From: Polyodon spathula
Taxonomy: Eukaryota > Chordata > Actinopteri > Acipenseriformes > Polyodontidae
DNA: 64,000 nucleotides
Direction: 5' to 3'
Assembly (NCBI RefSeq): GCF_017654505.1
Contig: NC_054535.1
Coordinates: 84,361,785-84,425,784 of the forward strand
Shown: one piece after another, positions 47,260-61,025 of the stretch
Position numbering within the stretch: the stretch's first letter is position 1
Layout of the letters: each line of letters starts with the position of its first letter
Position numbers and translations under genes: made by a program
The notes under the pieces: model-generated
Database searches by the model: none
What the model saw: only the letters and a program-made list of their open reading frames with translations
What the model was told of the DNA's origin: nothing

Positions 47260-49194
47260 AGGCAATAATTCAAAGTGAGCGATTTGGTGTGAAAGTGTGG
47301 TAGCATGAACATAATTATGAAGACTGTATTTTATTTAAAATAGTTAAAACTACTCAATTCCACCAGGAAAACCAGTGCAATATTTTTACGTAGAAACCAA
47401 TACACACCTTTTATATATTATTGTACCACTTACATAACAATTATATCAAGTTAAGGAATTACACATGGTGTCAATATTTTTTTGTATCATTACCATATCC
47501 TGGATTAGCAAGGCTTCACGTGGTCAGGTGTGTTTGATGAAGCATGCAGGAATTACTATTTGGATATCGTGCACCTGTATGTAAAACTAATGTAGAGTTT
47601 ATACACGCTTTTATATAATTGTATTGAAATTGTTGTGTAAAAGTGTTGATGCTTCTAATGTGTTTTTTTTTTTTTTGTACACAAACGAATACAGTCATTA
47701 CAACACTTTTTCATTCCACTTAAACTAACAAAGTGTATATTTATAATTGTTGACTGTAAAAAGGGCTATGCTTTTGGTCTGAAATCACACACAGGACAAG
47801 GATTTGACCTATTGATATATGGATGAATAAATAAATAAATATCACATCTGTGAACTATATAAACTTTAAAACAAAAAAAAAAAAAAAAACACGTTTTTTA
47901 GTTATTACAACCACACATACACTACAGTACTAATATAGACCTCTTCAGTGTTTTACACAGGGTGGTGTTATTACAAATACAAGAATAATTGAGTCTGATA
48001 AATGTTGATGGGATAAACAGATACCACCACAGCTAAATAACAAGCTTAGACAAGAGAGAAATAATCATGGTGCACTTTATTAGTATTATACTGTACGTTG
48101 ATGTCTATATAAATAATCACGGTGCACTTTATTAGAATTATACTGTATGTTGACGTCTATTTAAGCCGGGTGTCAAGTCATGTATACAAACAAGGTCACA
48201 AAGTGCTAGAATACCACAGTTATACCTCTAATGCAAGTTATCACAAGTTTGTTAGCTTAACCTTAACATTTTATAATCGCAGGATCATGAGCTGGCTTTC
48301 TCTTGATACCAATAACATGCTTCAAGGTGTTTTTTATTGTCTCAAACCAAACAAAGCTGATACAGCTGACATGGATTAGTTAAAGTGGAAGACAATATTT
48401 GATCTCCCTTTTTCAGATGTAATTCAGTACTGTAACCTGCATTCTCAGTATAGACGAGTCAGACACATTATCACAGGATACATTTCATTCGACTGGAAAC
48501 AGCACAGTAACAAAAGTAAAAGAACGGTTCAAGACAACACTTATTCAAAGCGTGTATTTTCATGGGTGTTTTTTCAACCTTAAAAGCAGCAATACATTAG
48601 ATTTTTTTTTTTTTTAATCACAAAAATAATTTGAATATATAATGTAGAAAAAAAAAACAGATTTAAACATATGTAGACAATGCATACATTTGATAATTTA
48701 AATAATTCAACAAACTATTTATTTTTACTTGCTGACTATCCCATCTACAGTACTGTATTTCCTTTTTCAAAGGACACTGCACCAGTCAGAAGTAGGTAAG
48801 TATGTATATATACCATATGTATGTTAAACAGAGGATACAATGATGAGCAATGCAATCTCAAAAGAAGTAACGTAGGTGATGATACACAAGTATTTCAATA
48901 TTTTAAAATGTCAGTTCATCTAGCAACATGTACAACATAGTGCCCATCTAAAAATCCTTAATAGAGAACATTCTCCAATACAGTTGTTTTACACAAATGA
49001 AGCCTCTACATGAACAGCTTGTTTATTCACTGATTCCATCGCTAGTAAGTATACTTACATAGTGCATTAATCGGTAATATATCTATACACTACATTTTGC
49101 TGGTATTGTAAAACCCCTTTCTGTTATCTTCCGAATCCCTTTTCTCACCAGTTATTTCTGAAAAACTGTCCATTTTGCTTCATTATTGCTTTGT
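47260..49194. other. Tail-to-tail spacer between PPIC and SNX24, including SNX24 3' UTR
   Basis: No coding region is recognised. PPIC (plus) and SNX24 (minus) converge here. The SNX24 3' UTR must lie left of 49,195. A minus-strand AATAAA (plus TTTATT at about 48,718) is a candidate end. A 52-bp tandem duplication sits at 48,060-48,163. Confidence 0.6.
48060..48163. repeat. 52-bp tandem duplication
   Basis: Two copies of AATAATCAYGGTGCACTTTA followed by TTAGWATTATACTGTAYGTTG differ at only a few positions. They lie in the PPIC-SNX24 tail-to-tail spacer. Confidence 0.9.
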
Positions 49195-49265
49195 CTACCA
49201 TGGCTGAATGTGAGGGTAAAACATCCCATGAACGACTCCTTCAATAACTACATTTGGAAAAGTAT
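49195..49265 (-). CDS. snx24: SNX24 last coding exon
   Basis: SNX24 is a small sorting nexin, essentially one PX domain that binds phosphoinositides on endosomal membranes plus a short C-terminal tail. After acceptor tttgtttccag this minus-strand exon encodes TFPNVVIEGVVHGMFYPHIQ, PW and stop TAG. This C-terminal tail is diagnostic for SNX24. It joins the exon at 50,918-50,982 in phase, giving ADD-TFPN at the junction. Confidence 0.92.
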
Positions 49266-50917
49266 CTGGAAACAAAGAGACAAGTTAAATGAGTAATTAG
49301 TATTGTATACTTTAAAAATAAGCACCAACTCATCCTTGTTTAAAAAAACTCAAAACTCAAAACACACTTTGTCAAGTAAATTTACTTTTGATTTGATAAC
49401 TGTAAAATAAATACAGATCCATACACCGTGTATAGTTTACACTACTTCTTATACACACTAATGTTTAATATAATATAGCAAAATCTTACACATCCTTATT
49501 TGAGGAGGATCTTCCTTAGATAAACAAAACATTTTTAAAATCTTTGTGTTCAATCTCTACTATAACATTTTTTTTTGAAGCTAACCTTTCAGAAATGTAG
49601 AATCATAAATGAAAAAAGCGTACGACAGCACAATACAAACATTACGTTCACAATTTTCCCTCGAGTGGTGTAGATACAAAACTGTAGGAGGCTAAAAAAC
49701 TACAATGGGCTAAAAGGTCAGCTTGAGAAGCGAAACCTCAGCAAAAAAAACAAAACAAAAAAACCCTTTGCGTACCCCACTTGCCATTTTCTTTCTGTGT
49801 TGTTTGTACAGTAATAAAAAAAGCCCCAGCAAATTTTTCTTGTAACATTCCAATTTAATTGAAGGATGTAAGGATCCTAAATTGTATTGATGTAGTTATT
49901 TAGCCCTAAAATGATGCAGTTAATGGATTCTACTTCAATGTGGTTGTAACCCAGACGCTCTGGGAGTTTTATAGTCAGTACGTCACAGGTGTGCAAAGCC
50001 ACGTGACAAATCTGCAAGGGGTTTTGGAGGGAGACGTAGCCATTCCAGATTACAACTTCCTGATTCCTAACCGAAGCAGGGGTGGAAATCTGCAGTGAAG
50101 TCTGTTCTCCAGAATGTCTGCTAGAGTCACCACTTTTACAACTGTTCATATTTTAACACAAGTTATATATGTGCACTCACGGAAACAGAGACCCCTCCCA
50201 AACAAGTGCTGTTATCAACCCTCTCTCAATCTGTCAGATCTGCTGCTTATGTTACCCACTGTAACAGTGATTTTTAACATATATATATTTTATATGTAAC
50301 ATCTCGGGGATGGTCATGTGATGGACAGCTTGTTTACAGAACGGTGTGTGCTACTTCTTGTAACTGTGCTACATCCAAACCCTGTTGATAGTTTTAAAGA
50401 TATTTTACATATGCTTGTATTCTTTATTTCTGAGTTGTTACTACCAACTGTTATTACATTTATACGTCAGGTGACCCATGTTCAAGCTTGGTATAGTAAT
50501 AATGTTTAGTTTTCAACAGAAATGTTATTCTTGTGTAAACACAACTAAAAAATAAAGTATAATATGTTCCTTTTTTAATCACTTAAAACATGACTTCTAT
50601 ATCTCACTTAGATTTCTAAAATACTATTAAAGATAAAAACAGGGCAACACAAAATGTAAAGGTAATTCACTAAAAATAAATACATAAATAAAAAGATATT
50701 CTCCTACAAGCAGAAAACTAACTTTTTTTTTTAAATTTATATTATAATTTCAAATACACAAGGGGGGCAGTTATATATAAAACAATAACGTTATTGACAT
50801 GTTACAGAGGACCTGAAAACATGTCAATATCTGAGGCCAGAATTTACATTTAGTTGGTTTATATGGTGAAGGGTGGAACCAGTAAAGAGCTGATAAAGGA
50901 TGACAGCATTTCATTAC

Positions 50918-50982
50918 CATCGGCTGCAGGCAAGACATATGGATCCCTCAGGAAAAGAAGCACGGGCTGGTGGGACAGTTTA
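50918..50982 (-). CDS. snx24: SNX24 penultimate coding exon
   Basis: Acceptor gacctttccag, then KLSHQPVLLFLRDPYVLPAA and D, donor GATG|gtaatg. KLSHQPVLLFLRDPYVLPAA is the SNX24 tail after the PX domain. The Ser codon at its left boundary is split with the exon at 51,899-51,931. The junction to the last exon carries one residue more than the mammalian form. Confidence 0.93.
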
Positions 50983-51898
50983 CTGGAAAGGTCAAGAACA
51001 GGAGAGTCAGCATCACGGAATGGTAAATAGAAAACACCTCCAACTACCTGATATCAAGTGAGGCAAGCAACCTGCTTCATATGAAGCAGTTTTACACAGA
51101 TCAAAACAACTAACTGCTTGCTAATTCAATTTCACCCATGGCAAAAAATGCCACTGCTCGAAGGTTAGAATGCTGGACGTCAGTGTATAAGGCACCGGCA
51201 GTGATTCTCCGCCCCCCAGAAGGCATGTTGTGTGTGCACTGATTTTGGAGAATACCTGCCCAGTCTCAACTCATTCCTATACGTGGCAGGACACTTCCAA
51301 TAAAATAATAATCGAAATCTAAATGGCAGCGCTATATCCTCATTACTCTTTATCGAGACTTGTACTTTAAATGGCACTGTAGAGCCTTTACTATCAAACT
51401 GCAACCTCAAATGATTTATTTGAGGTGCCAGACTTCTATCATAACTTAAAAAAAAAAAATAAATAATTGCCATTGGTTTGACCTTATCAACAGCCTGTAT
51501 TAATTTGAATGAAGGGCTGCTAGAAATAATATGAAACTTTGAGGGTTACACAGCTATTGGCGTTTTACAGAGTTGCACCAATATGTGCTTTTTATAATTG
51601 TTTTATATTGTGCTGCTGAATATTCCTTTTATCAGCAGCAGTATTTTTACAATTGTTGTCCCAATAAACTTTGCAAATTACTGTGCTTTCTGTACTGACG
51701 GTGTAAGACAAGGCTATCCAAAGTGAACAGAAAGGACACTCCCTACAGGCACAAAATCAAACTGGTTCATACCCATTCTACATTTCAGGCACATATATCT
51801 TTCGCAATCATGTTATAGTAGAAGTTCGTGTGACAAAACATTTTGCTATTGCAGACTTCCAGATCCTTTCCCCCAAGAAATCTTAAAACAGAACATAC

Positions 51899-51931
51899 CT
51901 CGATTCTTCCGATTCAGTTTCATCAAGAGAT
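51899..51931 (-). CDS. snx24: SNX24 acidic micro-exon
   Basis: A 33-nt exon after acceptor gtgccttttcag encodes SLDETESEES with split codons at both ends and donor GAG|gtatgt. It is preceded by ESCG and followed by SKLSHQ when joined. Its acidic Ser-rich sequence matches the linker after the PX domain in SNX24. Confidence 0.9.
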
Positions 51932-52036
51932 CTGAAAAGGCACAGATTTGTATGTATAGTTAGAACAGTGCTGTTTTCCTTTCTCTTTAGTTTTTACTAT
52001 ATATTTTTTTCAATATATACAATTTAAAAATCTTAC

Positions 52037-52131
52037 CCACAACTCTCTGTTTTTGGTAATGAAGGAAAGTGACGGATATTTAAAAATTCAAGGAATATCT
52101 TCGGCAGAACTTCATTCTCCATAATTATTGT
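52037..52131 (-). CDS. snx24: SNX24 exon with the end of the PX domain
   Basis: Acceptor gttttacag, then TIIMENEVLPKIFLEFLNIR, HFPSLPKTESCG, donor TGTGG|gtaaga. LPK.FL.FLN.RH.PSLPK is the last helix of the SNX24 PX domain. The exons for the phosphoinositide-binding part of PX (including RYSEFHALH) were not found to the right in the window and presumably lie beyond 64,000. Confidence 0.92.
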
Positions 52132-55100
52132 CTGTAAAACAAGCACAAATTGTAACAGATGGAAGCAACGGCATGACTGCAATGTTTTGTACCACACAGC
52201 ATGAGGAACAGAAACATGGTTTAAATTGGCAGGTCTATAACATGTGTTTGATCAGGTCCACTGATTATCTGACTGATTTTCTCCATTCTTACAAGAAACC
52301 ACTTGCTCTATGCCTCCAGCATTATTTACCAAACATGTCAGAATATGCCCTTTTGTTTGTAGTTACCTTTAGACTGAATGTAATGCATTCTTTGGAGGAA
52401 CATGTTCACAATTGTGGAAAAGTAATTGACATAAATGCACTTCGTTTGGCTTTGTGTTAATATATAATTGATGAAGAATGTTGAAGTAATCTAATCTTAA
52501 CCATTAGTAACAAATAACGATACTGTTGTAATTCTACCGACTGAAACAATACAGTAGATTTATGAGAAATTTCATGTAAATGTAACCCATACACACACAC
52601 ACACACACTATGAGCTCTCTTGTCACCGACATAAAATTCTGTTTAAATTGTAACACATTGGCGTTCACCACATTCCAAAACAGCGCCTCAGCAGTGCCAA
52701 ACAGCAGCAGGGAAACGGCTGTAAAACAGAGGTTTTGGGAAAAGGGTTTAATAAATACTCGAAAAATAAACTGGCTGCCAAAAGCACAATCTGTGATAAA
52801 GGGAAAACTATGCTTTTTCACATAAAATGTAGAAAACGTTATTTAAAAGATAAAATAGAAAATTAATTAAATTAAATTAAAACCATTCTGAATAGACATA
52901 CCAGAGAGATACTTTATATTGCATTGGATAGCTGCACAATTTCTTCTCTCTGTAGATTAAAAAAAAAAAACTAATCTGTAAATGCTGTTGAAACAAACCG
53001 TTTTGCTGAAAGGAATTTATGAATTGACAGCATTGCACGGGAGGGGTGGGTTTTCACAGAATCCAACTGGTCTTACTAAGGGAAGTCCTCTGTGTGTATT
53101 GATTGCGGTTATTAATTCTAGATGTAGAGGATGTTAACAAGGTCTGCTGCTTGTTAAGCTTGACAGATCAGCTTACAATCTAGTGCTTCTTCAGCCACAC
53201 CCACCTGTATTCATCATTCATAGAAGTGTTACGTATATCTTAAAACAGGTAGGGTTTCCTCTGTTATGAGGCACAAAGGCAAATAATCTACAATGTTATT
53301 TGCTGAACGTAAATAATTTTGAATCCTTGTATAAATGTATGTGTAAATGAAACAAAACCAACTTGATGCAAAAACCGCAGGGCTGAAAAATGTTTTGTCA
53401 CTGGGGACTAAACTACTCACGTAGCTCTATACTGATTTCACAGAAACTACACAAGGAATAGCTTGTTCACTGTTTTTACAAGGGCCCACTCAAGTTTTAC
53501 ACTAGGGCTTTCCTTCTTAATGGACTCCAAAATAAACACATATATTTTGTAGACAACATGTATAAAGAACTAGCACACATGCTGACCCAAAGTAGGTTAC
53601 TCAAGTTCAATACAGCCTCAACTAGATGCCAATTCAGTGACGGGGGTGGACGGTAAAGGCATGCCAAGCCCTGCAAAACTTTCTGTTCTTTTAGATGAAC
53701 CCCTTCCAAATCAGGAAAGGACACACTGCAATCAGAACTGTATCTCCGATGACTGCCAAAATCACCTAGCCTCAACTCAATTGACAGGTGCCTTATGAAA
53801 TAAACTTTTTCATTTGGTAAAGATGAGTAAATCAATGTTCCTAGATACCCAGGTGTTTTCAACTGTTACATCTACAAAAAGTGGTCTAACTACTCGAAAG
53901 TCGAATTTGGATGCTAAAGTTGTGTGTGTTTACCCAGAACGCAAACAGATCAGTAAGTTTAACACCCATTGCACGACTGTTTTAATTAGTAGCAAATACA
54001 TTTTTGGGGATGTCGCTAACCTAATGAATTTATGTTACATAACACAGTTTGGGAGAACGTGCTAAAAAAACTAGACTACTACTGCAAAATGTTTCAGACA
54101 CAAGCTTTCCCCCCCTTTTTGGGTTGAGAAAAGTGCACTCCCAGTGGATTGTATTGATTGCTTTCACATGTTTCTGCAGTAGAATTCCATATAATAATTG
54201 TCAGAATCTGTTCTCTTCTAGTACTATAAAATAGTCACAAAATTACAAAAGGGACTTGTTCTACCTTAACCTCAGCTAGATGCCATCATGCAGTGGAAAA
54301 CAGTGCTAAAATATCACAGGATAATGCTGTCTGACAAGGGAGAGGTATAAACAGAGTAATGATTTCCCTTGAGTTTCCCTTCAAGAGAACTGTCACTAAA
54401 CCCAGCATAAATGGTGACATATCTTCACTGAGGACACTGGAAAATTGAACATTGGCATTCTTTTTAGGTCCAAGCCTGCTCATCAGCCAATTATAGTGGT
54501 AATTCAAGAGCTTACTAAAAACCCAGACAAGAAGAGTCTGCTAACGTTCCGAGAGTATGATTGTATATGCCACACAGTTTCAACATGGTGCCTCCAGAGC
54601 CTTGAGGACCCCAAACAGATATATAGAAATGCATTTCAAATACAGGAAAGTACTGCGCCGCCTCTTAATAACGATGTCCCCAGCCACTGCTCATTTAACT
54701 GTCCTTTTGAAGATATATTAAAGTCAAACAAAAGCCTACTTTAATATTTCAGCCAATCACCACATTTTTCCTCCCCTATATACAATTATATATATTTTTA
54801 ATTATTATTATTTATTATTAAAATTACAGTAGCTTGCCACACTTTGAACAGCTGTCATTGCTCTTGATAATTCACTAGGGGCATTTAGGTATAAATTAAA
54901 GGAGGAGACAGATTTTTTCTTTTCACAGTTATAAGAGATGATCTGTTTATTCATCTTACATTAAAGGAGGTTGTGTTCCACAGTCAACTTTTACAAAATT
55001 AGTGTTTCCTTATGGTTGCCTAAACTATATTAATATATATACCACTTTTAGAAAACATTATTGTGTACAAATTACCGACAGAGGTTTACACAACTCCCCT

Positions 55101-55222
55101 CCTGCAACCCCTCTCTTCCACTAATGTCTGGCTTACTCCAAAAAAAACGGTCTATGACTCCCATAGTTCTATCGTATGTGGCAAATCCAAATGATACAGA
55201 GGGGTTTCACCAGCAGTAATAT

Positions 55223-55267
55223 GTTAGGGTTAGGGTTAGGGTTAGGGTTTTTTTTTTTTTTTTTTTT
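55223..55267 (+). repeat. Interstitial telomeric repeat (TTAGGG)4 followed by poly-T
   Basis: Four perfect vertebrate telomere hexamers (GTTAGGG register, 55,223-55,247) run directly into about 20 T residues. The window is clearly internal, inside a gene, so this is an interstitial telomeric sequence. Confidence 0.93.
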
Positions 55268-56898
55268 ACAAATTAAGCTTTTAATTAAGTGTAACTAAGT
55301 AACTAGCTAAATAATGGAGTAAAGAAGTTTCATCACAATTGGTATAGTATTCTAGATTATATATTGACATCAATACGTATCCCTAGCAGGAAATAATCAT
55401 AAGTTTAGTTTCACTGGGTTAAACACATACACATATGTTTGATTACTACCTCTCTCATAAGGGAAAAAGGTCATGTACCATAAAACAAATGTGAATGCTG
55501 GGAGTGTTACTAATACGAAAAAGCAAAAGGTAATATTAAACCTTTCAAAATGTTACCAAATGATAAACCCCCTATCAGAATTATATCGCATGGCACACAA
55601 ACAATATAACTTACACGCAACACAATGATGCTTCTTCAAGATTTTAAATAAATAAATAAATACTGTTCAGATATGTGTTGTTCTCGCATTAACAAAATAA
55701 AGCTTATTCTGTAACCCTCTGGGGAATTGTTTCATCTGTCTCTAGGCACCACACATGATGTCTGCTGCTATACATTCATGTTATTTTACACAGCAAGAAG
55801 TTTTCTTGTTGTCTGTCTCACGGATATTTTAGGCAATGGGTCAGAGGGAATTCCCCAAGGCCTTTCTGACATGCCCACTGAAACTAATTGCTAGAATAAG
55901 CAGGTGCACAAATCACAGCACAGGACTGCAAGGAGCACTGGGAATTCAGTGCATTTGGGGTTAATGCACTCATTTCAAAGAAATTTTATCAGGTTTGAAA
56001 TGTACAATAAATACGAGATTCGCAATGGAATAAAACTACAATTGTGCACATGGATTAGCTTGATTTAGAGTACAATATAAATGGTTTAAACAGTATGAAT
56101 TATGCATGTTTGTTTATGCTGAGCGAATAGTGAGCAATTACTGTATAAAAAGGAGTCTGTAAACTGTAACAATTAAATACAAATATTTATTTTACAAGTT
56201 CATACATGCATTCTGTATGATTGTGCATCCTTGTTTTCAGTTTTATCACAACTGGATTAGTTATTCTCAGGATATCAGTAATAAGGGACAGGAGATTTAT
56301 TATAATCAACACACTACGAGTCACACATGCATGCCTGGTTTAATCCAAAAATATAAACTGAAGAATGTTCTGACAACATGCATTTCTTTTTCTACAGGGA
56401 CAATTCTTATTAATCCTCCTTGTCCTCCTCCTCGAGCACACCCAGGTCTGTGATGCAGGAGGAAATCAATAGCTGCTGAATGCCATCTGCTTGGGGCAGC
56501 AGAACAGCACCAAAAGTGTGAGCCATGCATCTTCCCTTATTGAAAGGTTATTTTTATGCGAGTAAACAATTCATCCTCTCACTACGCTTGATGCTCATTT
56601 ACCACATTAGGTCGATACATTATGCAAAACAACAAAAAATTGAATCCTAAGAGTAGTTCTGATGCCACTGTGATGGCTAATCAATATTCTCACACTGCTC
56701 GGTCAGACAAAGTAGGGAACCATTTATAGCGAGAAATGTAAATGAAGCAAATCACTTTTAAATTCACCGGTTTACTGATTGTTTAACTTCATTTTTTGTT
56801 TGGTTTTTTTAACAGGAGGAGTTCTGAAAAAAAAAAAAAAATTCTACCGAGATAACCAATAAATTAACCAGAAATCATGGAATTATGTACAGAAGGAA

Positions 56899-56985
<87 letters not shown>
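56899..56985. repeat. (GT)n(TA)n microsatellite at left edge of the Tc1 element
   Basis: About 28 GT units followed by about 15 TA units, ending exactly where the Tc1 inverted repeat begins. Confidence 0.95.
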
Positions 56986-56990
<5 letters not shown>

Positions 56991-58534
56991 CCTATAGAAT
57001 GTCTACACCCCCTTGAACTTTTGTTATTTTGTGCCTCAGAGTTTCATGCATTAAATGAGGATTTTTTTTTTTTTTTTTTTTCCACTGATCTACACACCAT
57101 ACTCCACACTGTTAAGGGGAAAAAAAAAAATTGAGAAAAAAAAAATTCTATATTAAAGATACAAAACTGAAAGATCATAATTGAATAAGTCTCCACCCCC
57201 GAGTTACTACTTGGTGGAAGCACATTTGGCAGCAATTACAGCTGTGAATCTGTTGGGATAGGTCTCTACCAACTTTGCACACCTAGACTTTGCAATATTT
57301 AATCATTCTTCTTTACAAAACTGTTCAAGCTCTGTCAAGGCCACTCAAGGACATTTACCTTTTTGTTCCTTAGCCACCCCAGTGTAGCTTTGGCTGTGTG
57401 CTTTGGGTCACTGTCATGCTGAAAGGTGAACTTCCGTCCCAGTTTCAGCTTTCTTGCAGAGGGCAGCAGGTTTTTCTCAAGGACTTCTCTGTACTTTGCT
57501 CCATTCATTTTCCCGTCTATCCTGACAAGTGCCCCAGTCCCTGCCGTTGTGAAACATCCCCATAACATGATGCTGTCACCACCACGCTTCACAGTGGGGA
57601 TGGTGTTCTTTGGGTGATGCGCTGTGTTGGGTTTGCGTCAAACATAACGCTTTGCACTTAGGCCAAAAAGTTCCATTTTAGTTTCGTCAGATCACAAAAC
57701 TTTTTGCCACATGGCTACAGAATCTCCCGAGTGCTTTTTTGCATACTTCAAATGGGATTCAAGGTGGGCTTTCTTGAGTAATGGCTTCCTTCTTGCCACC
57801 CTACCATACAGGCCAGATTTGTGGAGTTCTTGGGATATTGTTGTCACATGCACACTTTGACCAGTCTTGACCATAAAAGCATGTAGCTCCTGCAAAGTTG
57901 CCATTGGCCTCTTGGTAGCCTCTCTGATCAGTCTCCTTCTTGCCCGGTCATCCAGTTTGGAGGGACGGTCTGATCTAGGCAGGGTCTTGGTGGTGTCATA
58001 CACCTTCCACTTCTTAATAATCACCTTGACCGTGCTCCAGGGGATATTCAAGGCCTTTGATATTTTTTTTTATACCCATCCCTGATCTGTCCCTTTCAAC
58101 AACTTTGTCCTGGAGTTCTTTTGAAAGGGCCTTGGTGGTCATGGTTGAGTGTTTGCTTTGAAATGCACTACCCAGCAGAGGGAAGCTACAGGAACTGATG
58201 AGTTTATTCTGAAATCATGCGAATCACTACAATTTAACACAGGTGGAGGCCACTTAACTTGGTGTGTGATTTTGAAGGCGATTACCTACACCTGAGCTAA
58301 TTTAGGATTGCTATTACAAGGGGGCTGGACACTTATCCAACCAAGCTATTTCAGTTTTTATTTTTAATTAATTTTCTACAGAGTTATAGAATACTTTTTT
58401 CACCTGAAAGTTGTGGGGTAGGATGCTTAAATAAATGAAAAAAAAAAAAAATTAAAGCATTTTAATTCCAGACTATAAGGCAACAAAAGGTGAAACTTTT
58501 GATGAAATGTGGTGTAGACTTTCTATAGGCACTG
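56986..58534 (-). mobile_element. Tc1/mariner transposon, nearly full length, inactive
   Basis: The ends AGTGCCTATAGAATGTCTAC (left) and, reversed, AGTGCCTATAGAAAGTCTAC (right) are matching terminal inverted repeats. At about 1.55 kb it is the usual Tc1 length, and it carries one transposase on the minus strand. The copy sits within a TA-rich microsatellite, which fits the strict TA target of this superfamily. Confidence 0.92.
57335..58142 (-). pseudogene. Tc1 transposase pseudogene
   Basis: The ATG at 58,142 begins MTTKALSKELQDKVVERDRS. A frameshift near an A8 run (58,062-58,070) follows. The frame 57,692-58,051 has the bipartite DNA-binding part (INIPWSTVKVIIKKWK-like; SDRPSKLDDRARRRLIREAT) up to SVAMWQKVL. 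Stops and frameshifts around 57,593-57,690 interrupt the catalytic part, and the frame 57,335-57,592 resumes with [40 protein letters not shown] and [12 protein letters not shown]. The second catalytic block ([10 protein letters not shown]) is recognisable. At least one frameshift and one in-frame stop mean no active protein. Confidence 0.88.
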
Positions 58535-58542
58535 TGTGTGTT

Positions 58543-58718
<176 letters not shown>

Positions 58719-60678
58719 ATTTTAAATGTATTGTAAAACTGGGATAAAAGCAATAGCTAATATTTCTCTTTAAAATGCAGGCAACCAGCTAACTGGTTAC
58801 AAACACAATTTATCCCAAACAGTCACATGCAGGTATACAGTATGTAAAATGCTTACATCTATAGTGCCAGCTGGAAAAACATACTAACTAATGATAAGGA
58901 AAGCTTTGAGTTCTTCACGCAGTATATCTGCTTATTTGTAGCGTCCAACACAAATTGACAAAATACAAAAACTACTGTACTGAATTTAAACATACACTAC
59001 CTGTATATCAGCACCTCGTAAGCTATAAAAAGTTCATACAGTTTCATGATAGTAAAAGCATCTATACGATCTACAAAAGGCAGCAAATATTTTCTAATGT
59101 ATTTATCTGGAAGGTAACATTAGGAAATATAGTAAAAGTTTATGACTGGATAAACCACTGGCGTTTACATTCTTCACAAACTCTGCTTCAGAACAGCTTT
59201 ACAAACACGCACATTAAAATGACAGCCAGATTTACAGTGGTGAAAGCATATTCAAAATCAAGATAGTGCTGCAAGTAAAAGTTCATTTTCTATACATATC
59301 TGAGAAACTGGTGAAACTATATTCATTAAATCAATGGCATAATTTTAACAAATAATGCATACCATACCAAAAAAAAGTAGTTGCAGTCTTATTATTCACA
59401 TTTGGGTGTACATTATTCTTTACATTTTCTTTTTTTTTTTTTTTTAATTTCAATTTACCTGTGCCAGTCATATTCCCTTTGGTATTACAGCAACTTATAC
59501 ATAAGCAAAGAATATGTTTTATATGACCATACTATGTCTGTTTAGGGGCATCATAGCTCTGAGTGAAACTATCCAACCTGTAGTAAGGGCATAATAGTAA
59601 AGGCAGACATTTCCAGTGCATGCACTATTAGCCACACTGAACCTGTTACAGCTCTAGTGGGAATTGTTTGCCTCTTATTAGATTTTCTACAGCAGTGCCA
59701 TAAGTGATAAATGTACTGTTGTATTCACTGTCATGTTAATCAATGCTGCCAAAGTTTTGTTGACCTAACAGCAATCCATAAAGTGAGCTGCGTTTTCTGT
59801 CTCTCTATGACATCTCAGTCCACAGTGGGGCTATGAAGTCTGAAGCTTCTTCAAAAATGAACAGGGTTTGAAATACTGTCTACAAATTGAAATACTGTCT
59901 TTAAACTAGCCAATTGCTGTGATGCCTGTCCAAGAAATTGTCTAAAAACCACAGTTACTCAAATGGATCCAGTTTGATGGTTAAAATACTGGCAAATCGA
60001 TAACTTCACGGATGATAGAACCTTGTCAAGAAAAGAACATGCAAGTGCCTTCAAAAGGAAACGCTCATTTCCAAAAGTTACTGCTTTCAGACATTAAGCA
60101 AGAAACGCGAAGAAAAATAGGTTGGTACAGAACAGCAATGCAAAATGAGGCAACCAGTGAACAGTCCTATAAAACAAATTGCTGCCACACTTTCACAAGC
60201 AATAATGGTCTCATGAAATATGAATTGCAATTGATTTTTCTCCTTAAGGTTATTCCCCAGCATGTTTTATGTACCCCATGCATTTATTTGGACAGAAACA
60301 CTTTTTTTTTTTGCAGCAAGAAGAAAGAAATGTAATCTTTCTGCAATCACAAGTAATTCATTGTGGATTCTCTTCGGTGACACCTTTCTTACCCACCCAG
60401 CCAAACCAGGAACGGTTTGATAAAGGCACAGAATAGTACAATTACTGAACCAGGCAACACAACCTGCCCAGCAAATACTGATTAACCTTTTTCATGCCGA
60501 TGACAAATGAATCGCATCAACTCTGCAAGACTGCATTCATCAATGCCATTCTGCTGTAAATTTCCAATTTTTCTGAAAAATTACATGTTCGTACTAATCA
60601 AACAGACCTCACCACTTTAACGTATAATAGACTTTATATTAAGTCATCTCTTAACCTCTTTCCATTCTGGTTAACCTG

Positions 60679-61025
60679 TGTGGCAGGGACGGGTTAATGT
60701 CTCTGCCAGCAATCACAGGTGTGGCCACTCTCCAGTTAGTGTGAATTGGTGCTAATTAGGGAGTGGCCATCTGCATAAAAACAGTCAGAAATCCTCTATC
60801 TGGGAGAGGAGTAGGTGAGTGTTCAGTGTTGCTAGGATAGAGATATGTATGTTCAGTGAAGGTGAATCCCCAGCCTGACATCGTGTTTGTGTTTTGTTAA
60901 ACCTTTAATTTTGGTTCTTTTGCCCTTTTTGTTCATGACTTGTTTTGTTTAAGTGCTAAAACACACATTTAATAAACTGCAGCTGTCTTGCCTTCGAGTC
61001 TCTTTCTTGCCGCAACTCTGCTACA
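60679..61025 (+). mobile_element. Solo LTR
   Basis: Begins TGTGGCAGGGACGGGTTAAT and ends AACTCTGCTACA, with imperfect 8-bp inverted ends (TGTGGCAG/CTGCTACA). A TATA-like GCATAAAAAC lies about 95 bp in, and an AATAAA (60,971) lies about 55 bp before the end. About 347 bp with no internal element beside it indicates recombination to a solo LTR. No clear 5-bp target duplication remains. Confidence 0.65.

Noticed and set aside
56396..56480. Possible SNX24 PX exon (CCTCCTTGTCCTCCTCCTCG region)
   Set aside because: The minus-strand translation does not match PX motifs such as RYSEFHALH or the LEQRRQGLE block.
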